DNA from: Caballeronia sp. SL2Y3
GTDB lineage: Bacteria; Pseudomonadota; Gammaproteobacteria; Burkholderiales; Burkholderiaceae
Direction of reading: 5' to 3'
Assembly: GCF_022879575.1 (NCBI RefSeq)
Contig: NZ_CP084261.1
Span: 248,001-312,000 of the forward strand
DNA: 64,000 bases
The first letter of the stretch is position 1; each line of letters starts with the position of its first letter. Of this stretch, positions 25,830-34,783 are shown in pieces. Under the pieces are notes generated by a model, which did not search any database, was not told the DNA's origin, and saw only the letters and a list, made by a program, of their open reading frames with translations. A program made the translations under genes and the position numbers.

Positions 25830-27337
25830 GTGCGCGGGCCGGGATCCGACACGGACAGCGCAGGCGAGAGCGACGGATGGCCGGACAGGATGCCTGTCGG
25901 CCCGATGAAGCTCTCCGTGATGTGCAGGCCGCGCGCGTCGATCGTCAGGCGGCGAATTCCGGAATCGTGCGCGCTCTCGCGCTGCTTGACGACAGACACC
26001 ATGCGATAGAGCGCGGAATTCGCCTCGACATAGCGCATCAGCACGATATTTTCGGTCATCGCCGACGCGCGCATGGTGCTGGGCGGCGCGGATTCGCCGT
26101 AGAGCGGCAGTTCCTCCGTGACGATCGTCGTGACGCCTGCATCGCGCAGGCGCAGCGTGAGCGCGTTCAGGTACAGCCCGAAACGCTCCGCGCGGTTCGC
26201 CGACTGCTGAAAGCCGTCGATGCCGTCCACCACGAGCCGCGATGCGTTCGTGCGCGCGACGACGCCGAGCAGTTGCGCGGCGAGTTCGTCGATGGAAAGT
26301 TCGACCGCCGAATGCCACTCGATCGTAAGGCGCCCGTCCTTCGCCGCGTCGCTCAGATCGATATTGACCGACCGCGCCTTTGCAATCAGCCGGTCCGGCG
26401 ATTCGTACAGACCGAAATAGACGCAATGCTCGCCGCGTTCGACGCCCGCCTGCAGGAACTTGAGCCCGAGCAGCGTCTTGCCGACACCGGAAGGCCCGAC
26501 GAGCGTCGTCGTCGAGCCGCGCGCCACGCCGCCGCCCATCATGCGGTCGAACTCGGCGAAACCGAACGACAGCTTGGTATCGTAGTGGCGTGGCGCGTGC
26601 TGGTTCGCGCGCGAAGCCTCGAGACGCGGATACGCGGCGAGGCCGTTGTTCGAGATGCTGAAGAAGTGCTTGCCGAGCAGATGATCGCGGGCGCGCAACT
26701 TATGCACCTCGATCTCGCGCGAGCGGCGCATGCCGGTGCTGAAGCGGTTCAGCTCGATCAGTCCGTCGACGAGCGTGTGCTCCGGATGCGGCTCGTTGCC
26801 CGAGAGCGGCGCGAGAATCAGCGTGGTGCACCGCGCCGCGCTGACGAACGCCGAAAGCTCGTGGATGAACTGCGAGAGTTCGAGCTCCGTCGAGCTGAAC
26901 TCGCGTGCGCTGCGAAAGCCGTCGATCACCATGAAGCGCGGGCGGCTCGCCTTGATCGTCGAAGCGATCAGCGCGAGAAAGCCGGAAAGCCCGTCGCGCA
27001 TGAGTTCGTGATAGCCGCTCACGAAGAGCATGCGGCCGGAAATGGCGTTGGCGTCGTAAAAGGACAGCGCCCGCAAATGCGAAAGCAGCTTGGTGTGCGA
27101 TTCCGCGATGAGCGTGATGTACAGCACCTTGTCGCCTTGCGCGACGCGATGAAAGGCGATCTGTGACGAGAGAATCGTCTTGCCGGCGCCCGCCATGCCT
27201 TCGATCAGGTAGAGCCCGCCTCCGACAAAGCCGCCGCCGAGTATCTCGTCCAGGCCCGGGACGCCCGTGGTCACGTTGTCGTCGTTCGCGGCGCGCTCGG
27301 GTGCAGGTTCGGAGGGCAGATTGTCGTCTTGGGTCAT
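25826..27337 (-). CDS. KaiC-like double RecA ATPase
   Basis: 503 aa, two RecA/KaiC domains in tandem. The first has TGVPGLDEILGGGFVGGGLY and Walker A GMAGAGKTIL; the second has FGFAEFDRMMGGGVARGS and Walker A GPSGVGKTLL. Walker B-like strands are RFMVIDGF and RLVVDGID. It resembles non-clock KaiC homologues of proteobacteria that serve signalling; no kaiA or kaiB is present. The ATG at 27337 (MTQDDNLPSEP) starts where the conserved sequence does; the upstream open frame is promoter DNA. It is cotranscribed with the CheY-like gene. Confidence 0.9.
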   Translation of the reverse strand: MTQDDNLPSEPAPERAANDDNVTTGVPGLDEILGGGFVGGGLYLIEGMAGAGKTILSSQIAFHRVAQGDKVLYITLIAESHTKLLSHLRALSFYDANAISGRMLFVSGYHELMRDGLSGFLALIASTIKASRPRFMVIDGFRSAREFSSTELELSQFIHELSAFVSAARCTTLILAPLSGNEPHPEHTLVDGLIELNRFSTGMRRSREIEVHKLRARDHLLGKHFFSISNNGLAAYPRLEASRANQHAPRHYDTKLSFGFAEFDRMMGGGVARGSTTTLVGPSGVGKTLLGLKFLQAGVERGEHCVYFGLYESPDRLIAKARSVNIDLSDAAKDGRLTIEWHSAVELSIDELAAQLLGVVARTNASRLVVDGIDGFQQSANRAERFGLYLNALTLRLRDAGVTTIVTEELPLYGESAPPSTMRASAMTENIVLMRYVEANSALYRMVSVVKQRESAHDSGIRRLTIDARGLHITESFIGPTGILSGHPSLSPALSVSDPGPRT

Positions 27338-27692
27338 GAAATTTTCGTTTTTACTCGGCGCAGCGGCTCGTACAGAACGCGAATTATGGCTGACAATGGT
27401 CAACATGTCGCCGTTTGAATCGCTCGCATTCTCGCGCGGGCTTCGTGGAGCGGCTCGATTACTGCCCGCGCCGCCGACGCAAGCGGTCCTCGCGAGTGCG
27501 TTGACGCTTCGGCTTGCATATTCCGAGCCCGTGGCTCCCCGATGCCCGATGTGTCCCGGAGAACGGCAGTTTGAGAACCGTCTCATGGGCGGCGGACGTC
27601 GCCGCTGGTCAAATACGCTCCTCGATGTCTGGAGCCGCGCGTTCTCCAGCTCCGCCTCCCGGCGCGTCGCGCCAGTCTCTGCTTTTCTCGCC

Positions 27693-27971
27693 ATGAACCG
27701 TTCGCACTCGATCTGGAGCGCCGTCGCGCTCGCCGCCTGTCTGACTTCCTACCTGCTCTCGTCCGCTACGCCTTCACGAGCCGCCGAGCCGTTGCCGGAC
27801 CCGCATATTCTTTCGGCTGTGCCGTTTGTTTTCACCGCCGATAGCGGCATTTTCTCGCCGATGCCCGTTTCACCTACGGACTCGCGCATATTTTCTCCGC
27901 TTCAAACGCCGGGTAATCGCGAAACGGTGAACATCTCGGAAGCGCGAAACAAGCGTCCGCAATTCGCATAA
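27693..27971 (+). CDS. Small secreted protein, unknown
   Basis: 92 aa starting MNRSHSIWSAVALAACL, with a signal peptide cleaved near SRAAEP. The mature part is short, without cysteine, and contains an internal echo (DSGIFSPMPVSPTDSRIFSP). It diverges from the KaiC-like gene. No family recognised. The start lacks a strong ribosome-binding site, so confidence is moderate. Confidence 0.5.
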   Translation: MNRSHSIWSAVALAACLTSYLLSSATPSRAAEPLPDPHILSAVPFVFTADSGIFSPMPVSPTDSRIFSPLQTPGNRETVNISEARNKRPQFA

Positions 27972-28057
27972 CGCCGCTCTAAAACCGGCTCGCATTCATC
28001 GCGGCGTCTCGTCATAATCCAGGCTGATTCCGTTTTAAATGGCCGGGGAAGATTGCA

Positions 28058-28699
28058 ATGAAACGCGTGGCTGTTTCGAAACTGGCGCTGACCGTGGGCT
28101 TTTGCGCGTTATCGATGAGCGTCGGCGCCGCGCCCGTCGAAGCACAATCCGCCCGCGCGCCGGATACGCCGGCCACTGCGCCATCCGCGAACGGCGACGT
28201 CGCGGAATTAGAAGCGCTGACCCGCGACGGCAAGCTCATAGTCCTGCGGAAAACCGCGAACGGCAGTTACGGCGCGAGCCTCGCTTATTATCGCGAGCAA
28301 ATGACGTATTACGCGGCGTTATTTCAACTCGACAAATTCTGGCGCGTATTGAAGACGCAAAACGAGGCGCGCGCCGAATCGGTTTATTCGGACTTCGCGA
28401 AGTCGTCGGTGACGCTGGCCGATGCGGAAATCCGCCGGATCAAGCTCGAAGCGGAAACGGCTTTCTCCCAGCGGCAGATCGCCGCGCAGCAGGAGCGCGC
28501 GAATCGCTTGCAGGCTGATCTCGATGTCGCTCACGCGCAGCAAAGCGAAGTGGCGAGTCATCAGCAAGCGGAGCAGGACGCCATTCGCCAATTGCGCACC
28601 GAGCAGGCGGCGGCGCAGGCGCAGCTTCGCGCGCTGCAATTGCGCGTGCAGGAGTTGCAGAAGCAGGCCGACGGCGATCTTTCCGCATCGGGAAAATAA
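28058..28699 (+). CDS. DUF2968-family periplasmic protein
   Basis: 213 aa. A signal peptide (MKRVAVSKLALTVGFCALSM) ends near VEAQ. The domain GDVAELEALTRDGKLIVLRK and YGASLAYYREQMTYYAALFQ is followed by a long Gln/Ala-rich coiled coil to the C-terminus (QQERANRLQADLDVAHAQQS). This is the pattern of DUF2968, found mainly in Burkholderia and relatives. Function unknown; an envelope-associated structural role is likely. Confidence 0.8.
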   Translation: MKRVAVSKLALTVGFCALSMSVGAAPVEAQSARAPDTPATAPSANGDVAELEALTRDGKLIVLRKTANGSYGASLAYYREQMTYYAALFQLDKFWRVLKTQNEARAESVYSDFAKSSVTLADAEIRRIKLEAETAFSQRQIAAQQERANRLQADLDVAHAQQSEVASHQQAEQDAIRQLRTEQAAAQAQLRALQLRVQELQKQADGDLSASGK

Positions 28700-28887
28700 C
28701 GCCTCATTCTCGACTCGGAAAAGTTCGAGAAATTTGGGATTTATCCCGGCGGGAAATGCAAAACCCGTTGCTAGAATCGCAACGCTTCAAAACGCCCGCT
28801 TTCATTCAAGCCGGGAAACATCAGGCGTCATGCCGTATTACATAGCGCGCCTGAATCCAGATCTCGCGTTCTCCAATCGAATCAAAG

Positions 28888-29592
28888 ATGCTTAAGAAAA
28901 CCGTTGCCGCCGTTCTCGCTGCCGCCGCTGTGCTCGCAGGTTGCTCCACCACTTCCGGGCCGACGTTCAATGTCAATGAAATCCAGACATCGAGCGGGCA
29001 GAAGGCGTTTCGTGCCGAATGCTACGGCGTATTCCAGAACGGCAGTTCGTGCATGCAAGCCGCGCAGAAAATGTGTGGAAATCAGCCGGTCAATGTGTTG
29101 CAAAACGTAGAAGGCACGAATGCGCCGGGCAACGCGGGCGAAGTCGTCTTCACGTGCGGGATGCCGCAGCAAGCACCGGTCGCGCAGACGCCCGTTCAGC
29201 AGGCCGAGCCGCAGCCGGTGGTCGCCGCGACGCCGGTCATTGCGCCGGTGCGCAAGGTCACACTCGACGAGAAGACCAACTTCTCGTTCGATAGCGCGCA
29301 ACTCACGCCGAAAGCCCGCGCCATTCTCGACAAGCTCATCGCCGAAGGTCGCGGCGTGACGTTCTCGTCCGTCGTGGTGCAGGGTTATACGGATTCCATC
29401 GGTTCGGCGTCGTACAACGTCGCATTGTCGCAGCGCCGCGCGCGCGCCGTGCTCGAATACCTGAAGACCCACGGCCTGCAAGCGCAGGACTTCGCGACGA
29501 AGGCTTACGGCGAGTCGCATCCGATCGCATCGAACGCGACGAGCGCTGGCCGTGCCGAGAACCGTCGCGTGGAAGTCGTGCTGACGCAATAA
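28888..29592 (+). CDS. OmpA-family outer-membrane lipoprotein
   Basis: 234 aa. The lipoprotein signal (LKKTVAAVLAAAAVLAGC) gives a lipid-anchored Cys. A Cys-containing N-terminal part and a Pro/Gln linker precede the OmpA-like peptidoglycan-binding domain: NFSFDSAQLTPKARAILDKL, VVVQGYTDSIGSASYNVALS, RRARAVLEYLKTHG and AGRAENRRVEVVL. It links outer membrane and peptidoglycan. It is monocistronic and is followed by a clear terminator. Confidence 0.9.
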   Translation: MLKKTVAAVLAAAAVLAGCSTTSGPTFNVNEIQTSSGQKAFRAECYGVFQNGSSCMQAAQKMCGNQPVNVLQNVEGTNAPGNAGEVVFTCGMPQQAPVAQTPVQQAEPQPVVAATPVIAPVRKVTLDEKTNFSFDSAQLTPKARAILDKLIAEGRGVTFSSVVVQGYTDSIGSASYNVALSQRRARAVLEYLKTHGLQAQDFATKAYGESHPIASNATSAGRAENRRVEVVLTQ

Positions 29593-29622
29593 CGCGCTGA
29601 AGCGTCGTAGGCAGACAAAAGC

Positions 29623-29656
29623 AAAAGCTCGCGGACCGCACAGTCCGCGAGCTTTT
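29623..29656. terminator. Intrinsic terminator after the OmpA-like gene
   Basis: AAAAGCTCGCGGAC (29623-29636) pairs with GTCCGCGAGCTTTT (29643-29656), followed by further T residues. It lies between the convergent OmpA-like and ogt genes and can serve both. Confidence 0.92.
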
Positions 29657-29673
29657 TTTCGTCGTCGCGACGC

Positions 29674-30192
29674 TCAGAAGAGGGCGAGTTGCGCGCGTCC
29701 CCGGCCGCCTTCGAGCGTCAGAAGCGATCGCTTCCGCTCCACGCCGCCGGCGTAGCCCGTCAACTCACCGTCGCCGCCGATCACGCGATGACATGGCACG
29801 ATGATCGCCACCGGATTTCGCCCGTTCGCGCCGCCCACGGCCCGCGATGCGCCGGGCGGCAAGCCGAGCCGCCGCGCGAGATCGCCGTACGTCCACGCAT
29901 CGCCGAAAGGAATCTGACGCAAGAGGTCCCAGACCTGCTGCTGAAACGGCGTGCCGCGCAGTCTGACCGGCACTGAAAAGGTCAGCCGCTCACCGGCGAA
30001 ATACTGGGCAATTTCATCGCACGCGGCTTCGATCACGCGCGGCGCGGGCCGGCCGTCGTGGACAATCGCGTGCGGCGGCAGCCCGGCGGGGAAGTGCTTC
30101 TGCCCGACGAAAAAGAGGCCGGTCAGATGCGCGTCCTCGGCGCGATACAGAATCGGCCCGAGCGGACTCGGGCGGACGTGGCATTCGATCAC
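29674..30192 (-). CDS. ogt: Methylated-DNA--protein-cysteine methyltransferase
   Basis: 172 aa, full length. The DNA-binding part has GTPFQQQVWDLLRQIPFGDA and TYGDLARRLGLPPGASRAVG; the active site is NPVAIIVPCHRVIGGDGELT with the PCHRV methyl-acceptor Cys. It repairs O6-alkylguanine by suicide transfer. No AlkA or Ada domain is fused. Convergent with the OmpA-like gene. Confidence 0.93.
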   Translation of the reverse strand: MIECHVRPSPLGPILYRAEDAHLTGLFFVGQKHFPAGLPPHAIVHDGRPAPRVIEAACDEIAQYFAGERLTFSVPVRLRGTPFQQQVWDLLRQIPFGDAWTYGDLARRLGLPPGASRAVGGANGRNPVAIIVPCHRVIGGDGELTGYAGGVERKRSLLTLEGGRGRAQLALF

Positions 30193-30220
30193 GCTGCGCT
30201 CGCGAGACGCGCCGATGCCG

Positions 30221-30481
30221 TCAGATGAACGGATTATCGGCCGTGCCGGTGGGCGCGGGCGGCTCGTCCGGCAGCTTCGCCGGCAGATGCGCGTCCTTCG
30301 CGAGCGACTCGACGATTGCGCCGAGCGCGTCGTGCAGCGCCTTCGCGGCGGCGAGGCCGGCCTGGTCCCGCGCGATGGTCAGATCGCCGCTGATCGTCAC
30401 GCGCGTCTTGCCGTTGACGATGTTGATGGCGTCGCCCGCGATGTTCAGGGCGTCGGTATCGTTGGCAAAGGGCTTAAACAC
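30221..30481 (-). CDS. Conserved hypothetical protein, 86 aa
   Basis: The product reads MFKPFANDTDALNIAGDAIN, VTISGDLTIARDQAGLAAAK and ends in a Pro-rich tail (PAKLPDEPPAPTGTADNPFI). It overlaps the end of the upstream endonuclease gene by 8 bases, so translation is coupled. Short beta-rich start and a helix; no signal peptide. I do not recognise a characterised family. Confidence 0.7.
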   Translation of the reverse strand: MFKPFANDTDALNIAGDAINIVNGKTRVTISGDLTIARDQAGLAAAKALHDALGAIVESLAKDAHLPAKLPDEPPAPTGTADNPFI

Positions 30482-31232
30482 CTCTCAATCCTCCAATTCG
30501 TTTGTCCTTGAGCGCGTCCGGAATGCCGGGAAACGCGAGGCCGCTCATTGCTTCGAGTTCGCGCACGGTCTTCATCGTATAGGTATTCGTCGGCGTGTTC
30601 TCGACGACTACCGCGAACGCAACTTGCCGCTGCGGCAAATACACGACCTTGTACAACTGCGTCGGCACGAACACACGCGATTCGCCGATCGTCTGCAATT
30701 GCCGGCCCGAGAACAGCGGCCCGGTGACGACGTACGCCTCGCCGGACTCCTCCGTGAGCCGGCGCACCGCCTGCTCGATGCGCGACCAGATGCGCCGGTT
30801 ATTCGACGGATCCTGCGGCACGATGTTCGCGAGCGAGAACGATTCGGCCATGCCCTGCTTGCTCGCCCGGTCGCCCGCCGGGCTCATGTGGCCGCGGTCG
30901 TAACCGCTGCGCTTGTAGTCGTCGAGTTGCGCGCTGTCGCCGCGCGGCAGCCGCTTGTCGACGAAGAAGCGATTGGTGCGCGTGTTGTCCTTCGCGTCAT
31001 CGACGCTCTGCGCCGTGAGATGTTCCGCCGACCACAGCGGCCCGTGCGTGACGCCCGAGTGCAGGAGCGCGAAATCCGAATAGCAGATTTCCTGCGTGGA
31101 CGCGCGCATCTTCGCGTTCGTCACGACGGGTTCGCGCCCGGACGGGCTGAACTGCGGGCAGTCGTTCGCGACCGCGCTGATGCACACGGCGCCGAGCAGC
31201 GCGGCGACGAGTGCCTTGAACCTTGCTTGCAT
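30474..31232 (-). CDS. Secreted DNA/RNA non-specific endonuclease (NucA/EndA type)
   Basis: 252 aa. A signal peptide (FKALVAALLGAVCISAVAND) is followed by the beta-beta-alpha-metal nuclease core: RLPRGDSAQLDDYKRSGYDR with DRGHMSPAGDR (catalytic His), and SLANIVPQDPSNNRRIWSRI with the metal-binding Asn. C-terminal part: EAYVVTGPLFSG and PTQLYKVVYLPQRQVAFAVV. It probably degrades nucleic acid in the periplasm or outside the cell. The Met at 31232 begins the signal peptide. Confidence 0.9.
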   Translation of the reverse strand: MQARFKALVAALLGAVCISAVANDCPQFSPSGREPVVTNAKMRASTQEICYSDFALLHSGVTHGPLWSAEHLTAQSVDDAKDNTRTNRFFVDKRLPRGDSAQLDDYKRSGYDRGHMSPAGDRASKQGMAESFSLANIVPQDPSNNRRIWSRIEQAVRRLTEESGEAYVVTGPLFSGRQLQTIGESRVFVPTQLYKVVYLPQRQVAFAVVVENTPTNTYTMKTVRELEAMSGLAFPGIPDALKDKRIGGLRGV

Positions 31233-31376
31233 GCTTTGAAAATCCCGACTGATTGCGATGCCCTGAAACGCCCCCGGCTGCGCCCGATTCGACGCGCGGC
31301 CAGCGAGGGCGGCACAGTATAAGGGCTTGCCGCGCGCTAGAATCGCTCGGGCCATTCATCTCGATAAAAACAGCTC

Positions 31377-32414
31377 ATGAAATCGATGCCTCTCTTCGCG
31401 CGGTCCTTGCTGCTTGCTTTCGCTTGCTGTGTTTCGTCGATGACTGCAGCGCCCGCATCCGCCGATGAACCCGCGTACGGTCCCGAGTTGCAGGGCTTCG
31501 ACTATCCGTATCCGGTCGCGCGCTTTGCATTCACGTCGCAGCGGCAGGTGCTGCGCATGGCGTATATGGACGTCCATCCGGCGCATCCTAACGGGCGCAC
31601 CGCGGTGCTGCTGCACGGCAAGAACTTCTGCGCGGCGACGTGGAAAGAGACGATCGAGACGTTGTCCGATGCGGGCTATCGCGTGATCGCGCCGGACCAG
31701 ATCGGCTTTTGCAAGTCGACGAAGCCCGAGCGCTATCAGTACAGCTTCCAGCAACTGGCGCGCAACACGCACGCGCTGCTCGGCGCGCTGGGCGTGAATC
31801 GCGCGACGCTGATCGCGCATTCTACGGGCGGCATGATCGCGGTTCGCTACGCGCTCATGTATCCGCAGGAGACCGAGCAACTGGCGCTCGTCAATCCGAT
31901 CGGGCTGGAAGACTGGAAGGCGAAGGGCGTGCCGTCCATTTCCATCGACGACTGGTATGCGCGCGAGCTCAAGACGAGCGCCGAGGGCATTCGCAATTAC
32001 GAGAAGAACACGTACTACGCCGGCCAGTGGCGCGACGACTACGAGCCGTGGGTGCAGATGCTCGCGGGCATGTATCGCGGGCCGGGGAAGGATATCGTCG
32101 CGTGGAATTCGGCGCTGCTGTACGACATGATTTATACGCAGCCTGTTGTCTATGAATTCGATAAGTTGAAGACGCCGACGCTGCTCCTGATCGGCGACAA
32201 AGACACGACGGCCATCGGCAAGGATCTCGCGCCGCCCGAGATTCGCACGACGCTCGGGCGCTATCCCGAATTGGCGAAACGCGCGAAGGAGCGGATCCCG
32301 AACGCGACGCTCGTCGAGTTTCCGGACGCCGGTCACGCGCCGCAGATGCAGGAGCCGGCGGTGTTTCATAAGGCGTTGTTGGAGGGGCTCGCGGCGGGGC
32401 GAATAGATCGGTGA
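31377..32414 (+). CDS. Secreted alpha/beta hydrolase
   Basis: 345 aa. The signal peptide ends near APASADEP. The alpha/beta fold shows TAVLLHGKNFCAATWKETIE (oxyanion loop), the nucleophile elbow LIAHSTGGMIAVRYAL, the acid LLIGDKDTTAIG and the His in FPDAGHAPQMQEP, so the triad is intact. Natural substrate unknown; relatives include epoxide hydrolase- and dehalogenase-like enzymes. Its last 264 bases recur 3 kb downstream with two accessory genes in between, so this gene's 3' end is an insertion hot spot. Confidence 0.9.
   Translation: MKSMPLFARSLLLAFACCVSSMTAAPASADEPAYGPELQGFDYPYPVARFAFTSQRQVLRMAYMDVHPAHPNGRTAVLLHGKNFCAATWKETIETLSDAGYRVIAPDQIGFCKSTKPERYQYSFQQLARNTHALLGALGVNRATLIAHSTGGMIAVRYALMYPQETEQLALVNPIGLEDWKAKGVPSISIDDWYARELKTSAEGIRNYEKNTYYAGQWRDDYEPWVQMLAGMYRGPGKDIVAWNSALLYDMIYTQPVVYEFDKLKTPTLLLIGDKDTTAIGKDLAPPEIRTTLGRYPELAKRAKERIPNATLVEFPDAGHAPQMQEPAVFHKALLEGLAAGRIDR
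32136..32399 (+). repeat. Direct repeat, copy A (3' end of the intact hydrolase gene)
   Basis: These 264 bases (from ACGCAGCCTGT) align without gaps with 35183-35446, offset 3047, with few mismatches, most in the first 45 bases. A third, eroded copy of its last part lies at 34163-34223. Confidence 0.9.
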
Positions 32415-32700
32415 GCGTTCGAGGCGTCGTATAGCTACCGTTGCTCCGACGCTCAGTTGCCGTTAGGCAGAAACATCTGCTTCTACTCTATGCTTCTTCG
32501 CGGACCGCAGAGAGACACTTGCAAATGTGCTGGAGCCGGCCAATCTCGGAAGTGTGACCGACCAGTTAGAATTGCCGACGATCGAAACTTCTCGTGTCAA
32601 GTGGGACGCGAGACGAGAATTTCGCGGTGCCAGTTTTCAAACGCGCTGGAAACCGCGTGCCAAATAGTTAAACAACAGTACGAGAGCGAAGTCGGAGAAT

Positions 32701-34086
32701 ATGGCAGAGATCAGCCGTGAGCGTATCGAGCAACTGGTCAGACGTCCGGGCGAAAGTCTGGTCGTCGAGATCAAGACTTGGATATCGCCGCAGGAGCCAG
32801 CTGGACTGGCTAAAATCGTCAAGGGCGCGATCGCATTGCGCAACCGCGGCGGCGGCTATCTCCTTGTCGGGTTCAACGACAAGACGCAGCAGCAAGACCG
32901 TGACGGTGTTCCTCCAGACGTACGTGCTTCATTTCACGTGGATATTATCCAAGGGCTGGTCGCCAAATACGCGTCGGAGCCGTTCGAAATTGCCGTCGAG
33001 TTTGTTGAGCACGAGGGCCTTGTCCATCCAGTCTTAGTGATTCCGGCCGGCGTCCGTACACCTGTCGCCATCAGAGCAGATCTAAAGGACGGAGATACTT
33101 TCCTGCTCCGTACCGACGATGTTTATTTCCGCACTCTTAATTCAAGCAACGTAGTCAGCACCGCCCGAATCAAGTGGAAAGACTGGCGGGATCTGCTAGA
33201 TGTCTGTTTCGACAACCGCGAAGCCGACATTGGCAGATTTCTGCGCAGACATCTTGCTGGAGTGGATCCTGCCACCTTGGCGATGGCGGTTACTGGCAAC
33301 GCAACCGCTCAGAGATCAATCGCGGAACGCCTGGAAAGTCTTATGACCGAGGGCTTGGGCCGCTTCCGAAGCATCGTCAAGGAGCGCAATTTGACACTTC
33401 CTCCGCATGGCTCATGGGAAGTTGGGCTGATCATTGATGGTGAATTTCGTGCGCAACGCGATTTGCAGGCTTTTGCTAACCTGCTGAGCGTAAGTAACCC
33501 TGACTACACCGGGTGGCCGGTTTGGCTGAGCAGCCGGCAATTCAGCGATCCAGAATCGCGACCTTACGTATTGGATGGGGGATGGGAAGCGATGATCGTG
33601 CAAATTGATCCCTCCTTCTTTAGTCATGTCGACTTCATGCGGAAAGACCCAAGGGGCCGATTCTATAGCTATCGCGCGCTAGAGGACGACATTAGTTCAA
33701 ACCAGAACGCGCCCAAACCTATGAGAGTCCTTGATGCGATCTTGCCGGTACTTCGGACTGGTGAGGCGATCGCGGTCGGTCTGGCGTTCGCCAAGGCGCT
33801 GCAAGCTGAAGAGCATGCGAAACTGGAGTTCATGTTCCGCTGGAACGGACTAAAGGATCGCGTTCTTACCTCGTGGTCAGATCGAATGCGCTATGTTACG
33901 CAGCGCACGACTAAACAGAATTGTGTGACGTCGTTGGTCACTGTTCCGCTCGATGCGCCGCCGTCTGCGCTTGGGGAATATGTGAAGACCGCCATACAAC
34001 CGCTGTACGAGATTTTCGAAGGCGACACGTTTCCCGGCTCGGTCGTCGACGAATTGATACAGAAACTACTTGGCCGTCGAATGTGA
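32701..34086 (+). CDS. AlbA_2/Schlafen-like domain protein, accessory
   Basis: 461 aa. The N-terminal third is an AlbA_2 (divergent AAA_4/Schlafen-type) domain: GESLVVEIKTWISPQEPAGL, IVKGAIALRNRGGGYLLVGF with the Glu...Lys and Asn-x-GGG pattern, and TFLLRTDDVYFRTLNSSNVV. The remaining 300 residues show alternating helices and strands I cannot assign. AlbA_2 proteins bind nucleic acid or nucleotides and occur in mobile and defence islands. Codon use and GC are clearly lower than in flanking genes, and hydrolase-end repeats lie on both sides, so it is horizontally acquired. A phage-defence or regulatory role is inference. No AGGAGG is visible before ATG 32701. The 286 bases before it (32415-32700) carry no gene. 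Confidence 0.75.
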   Translation: MAEISRERIEQLVRRPGESLVVEIKTWISPQEPAGLAKIVKGAIALRNRGGGYLLVGFNDKTQQQDRDGVPPDVRASFHVDIIQGLVAKYASEPFEIAVEFVEHEGLVHPVLVIPAGVRTPVAIRADLKDGDTFLLRTDDVYFRTLNSSNVVSTARIKWKDWRDLLDVCFDNREADIGRFLRRHLAGVDPATLAMAVTGNATAQRSIAERLESLMTEGLGRFRSIVKERNLTLPPHGSWEVGLIIDGEFRAQRDLQAFANLLSVSNPDYTGWPVWLSSRQFSDPESRPYVLDGGWEAMIVQIDPSFFSHVDFMRKDPRGRFYSYRALEDDISSNQNAPKPMRVLDAILPVLRTGEAIAVGLAFAKALQAEEHAKLEFMFRWNGLKDRVLTSWSDRMRYVTQRTTKQNCVTSLVTVPLDAPPSALGEYVKTAIQPLYEIFEGDTFPGSVVDELIQKLLGRRM

Positions 34087-34162
34087 TTGCAACAGGTAAC
34101 TAACCTGTATCTCTAGAATATCCAGGAGTTCGTCCGCGCAACGAAGAGGCGGTTTAGACCTA

Positions 34163-34223
34163 CAGTGCAAGACCGGGGACGTTTCGTAAGGCGCTGTCAG
34201 AGGGGATGGCGGGGAATCGCTGA
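34163..34223 (+). pseudogene. Eroded third copy of the hydrolase 3' end (copy B)
   Basis: CAGTGCAAGACCGGGGACG followed by TTTCGTAAGGCGCTGTCAGA aligns with the final part of the hydrolase gene (QMQEPAVFHKALLEGLAA), with single-base gaps. In frame it ends FRKALSEGMAGNR and a TGA, against FHKALLEGLAAGR in the intact gene. It separates the two cargo units. The 236 bases after it hold no gene I can support. Confidence 0.65.
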
Positions 34224-34459
34224 GCGGTCGTGAGGGCCTCTGTCCGGCCACTAAATTCCTGTATCGCTCGCCAATATGCGAAACCATTCGGGGCTAGTTT
34301 GCTGGTCATCGCGAGATCCGGCGAGGCCGCTTGCGTACTCGAGCAAGCGGCAAGGAAAGTCGGTTGAGAACGGCGATCCTCGAGAAAGCTATATTCGGAA
34401 TAGTCTTTGAGGCACAGGGGAATAAAGGTACTCGTGGCTTGTTGCAAGCCTGAAGCTAC

Positions 34460-34783
34460 TTAGATCTCCTCGTTTTCATCGAAGTCGTGGTGGACAAACG
34501 TGGATTCAGAACCCTCGTAATCCTCGATGATCTGCTGGTGCTCGTTCAAGGGCTCGACGTACCGCTTGTGTGTCTCGATGGCCAAATGCACGTCGGACTT
34601 CTTGACGGCGCGTTCGCCCATCGGTTCGTAAGTGTTGATGATGCCTTGCACGTCCTCCGAAGTCATCGGCACCTGCCATTTGGTCATATACGTTGCGATC
34701 GCGAGCGGCGACATGTTCGCCTCGTGCATCTCCATGATGCGCCGCTGATTTCCTTCGCGATTACTCATTCTGTGATAGCTCAT
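34460..34783 (-). CDS. Acidic hypothetical protein, 107 aa, accessory cargo
   Basis: AGGAG stands 6 bases before ATG 34783. The protein starts MSYHRMSNREGNQRRIMEMH, then a helical MSPLAIATYMTKWQVPMTSE DVQ segment that looks HTH-like, and a very acidic end (DYEGSESTFVHHDFDENEEI). No signal peptide. No family recognised; size and charge resemble small phage anti-defence or immunity proteins, but that is only a guess. It is transcribed against its neighbours and lies between copies B and C of the hydrolase 3' end. Confidence 0.6.
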   Translation of the reverse strand: MSYHRMSNREGNQRRIMEMHEANMSPLAIATYMTKWQVPMTSEDVQGIINTYEPMGERAVKKSDVHLAIETHKRYVEPLNEHQQIIEDYEGSESTFVHHDFDENEEI

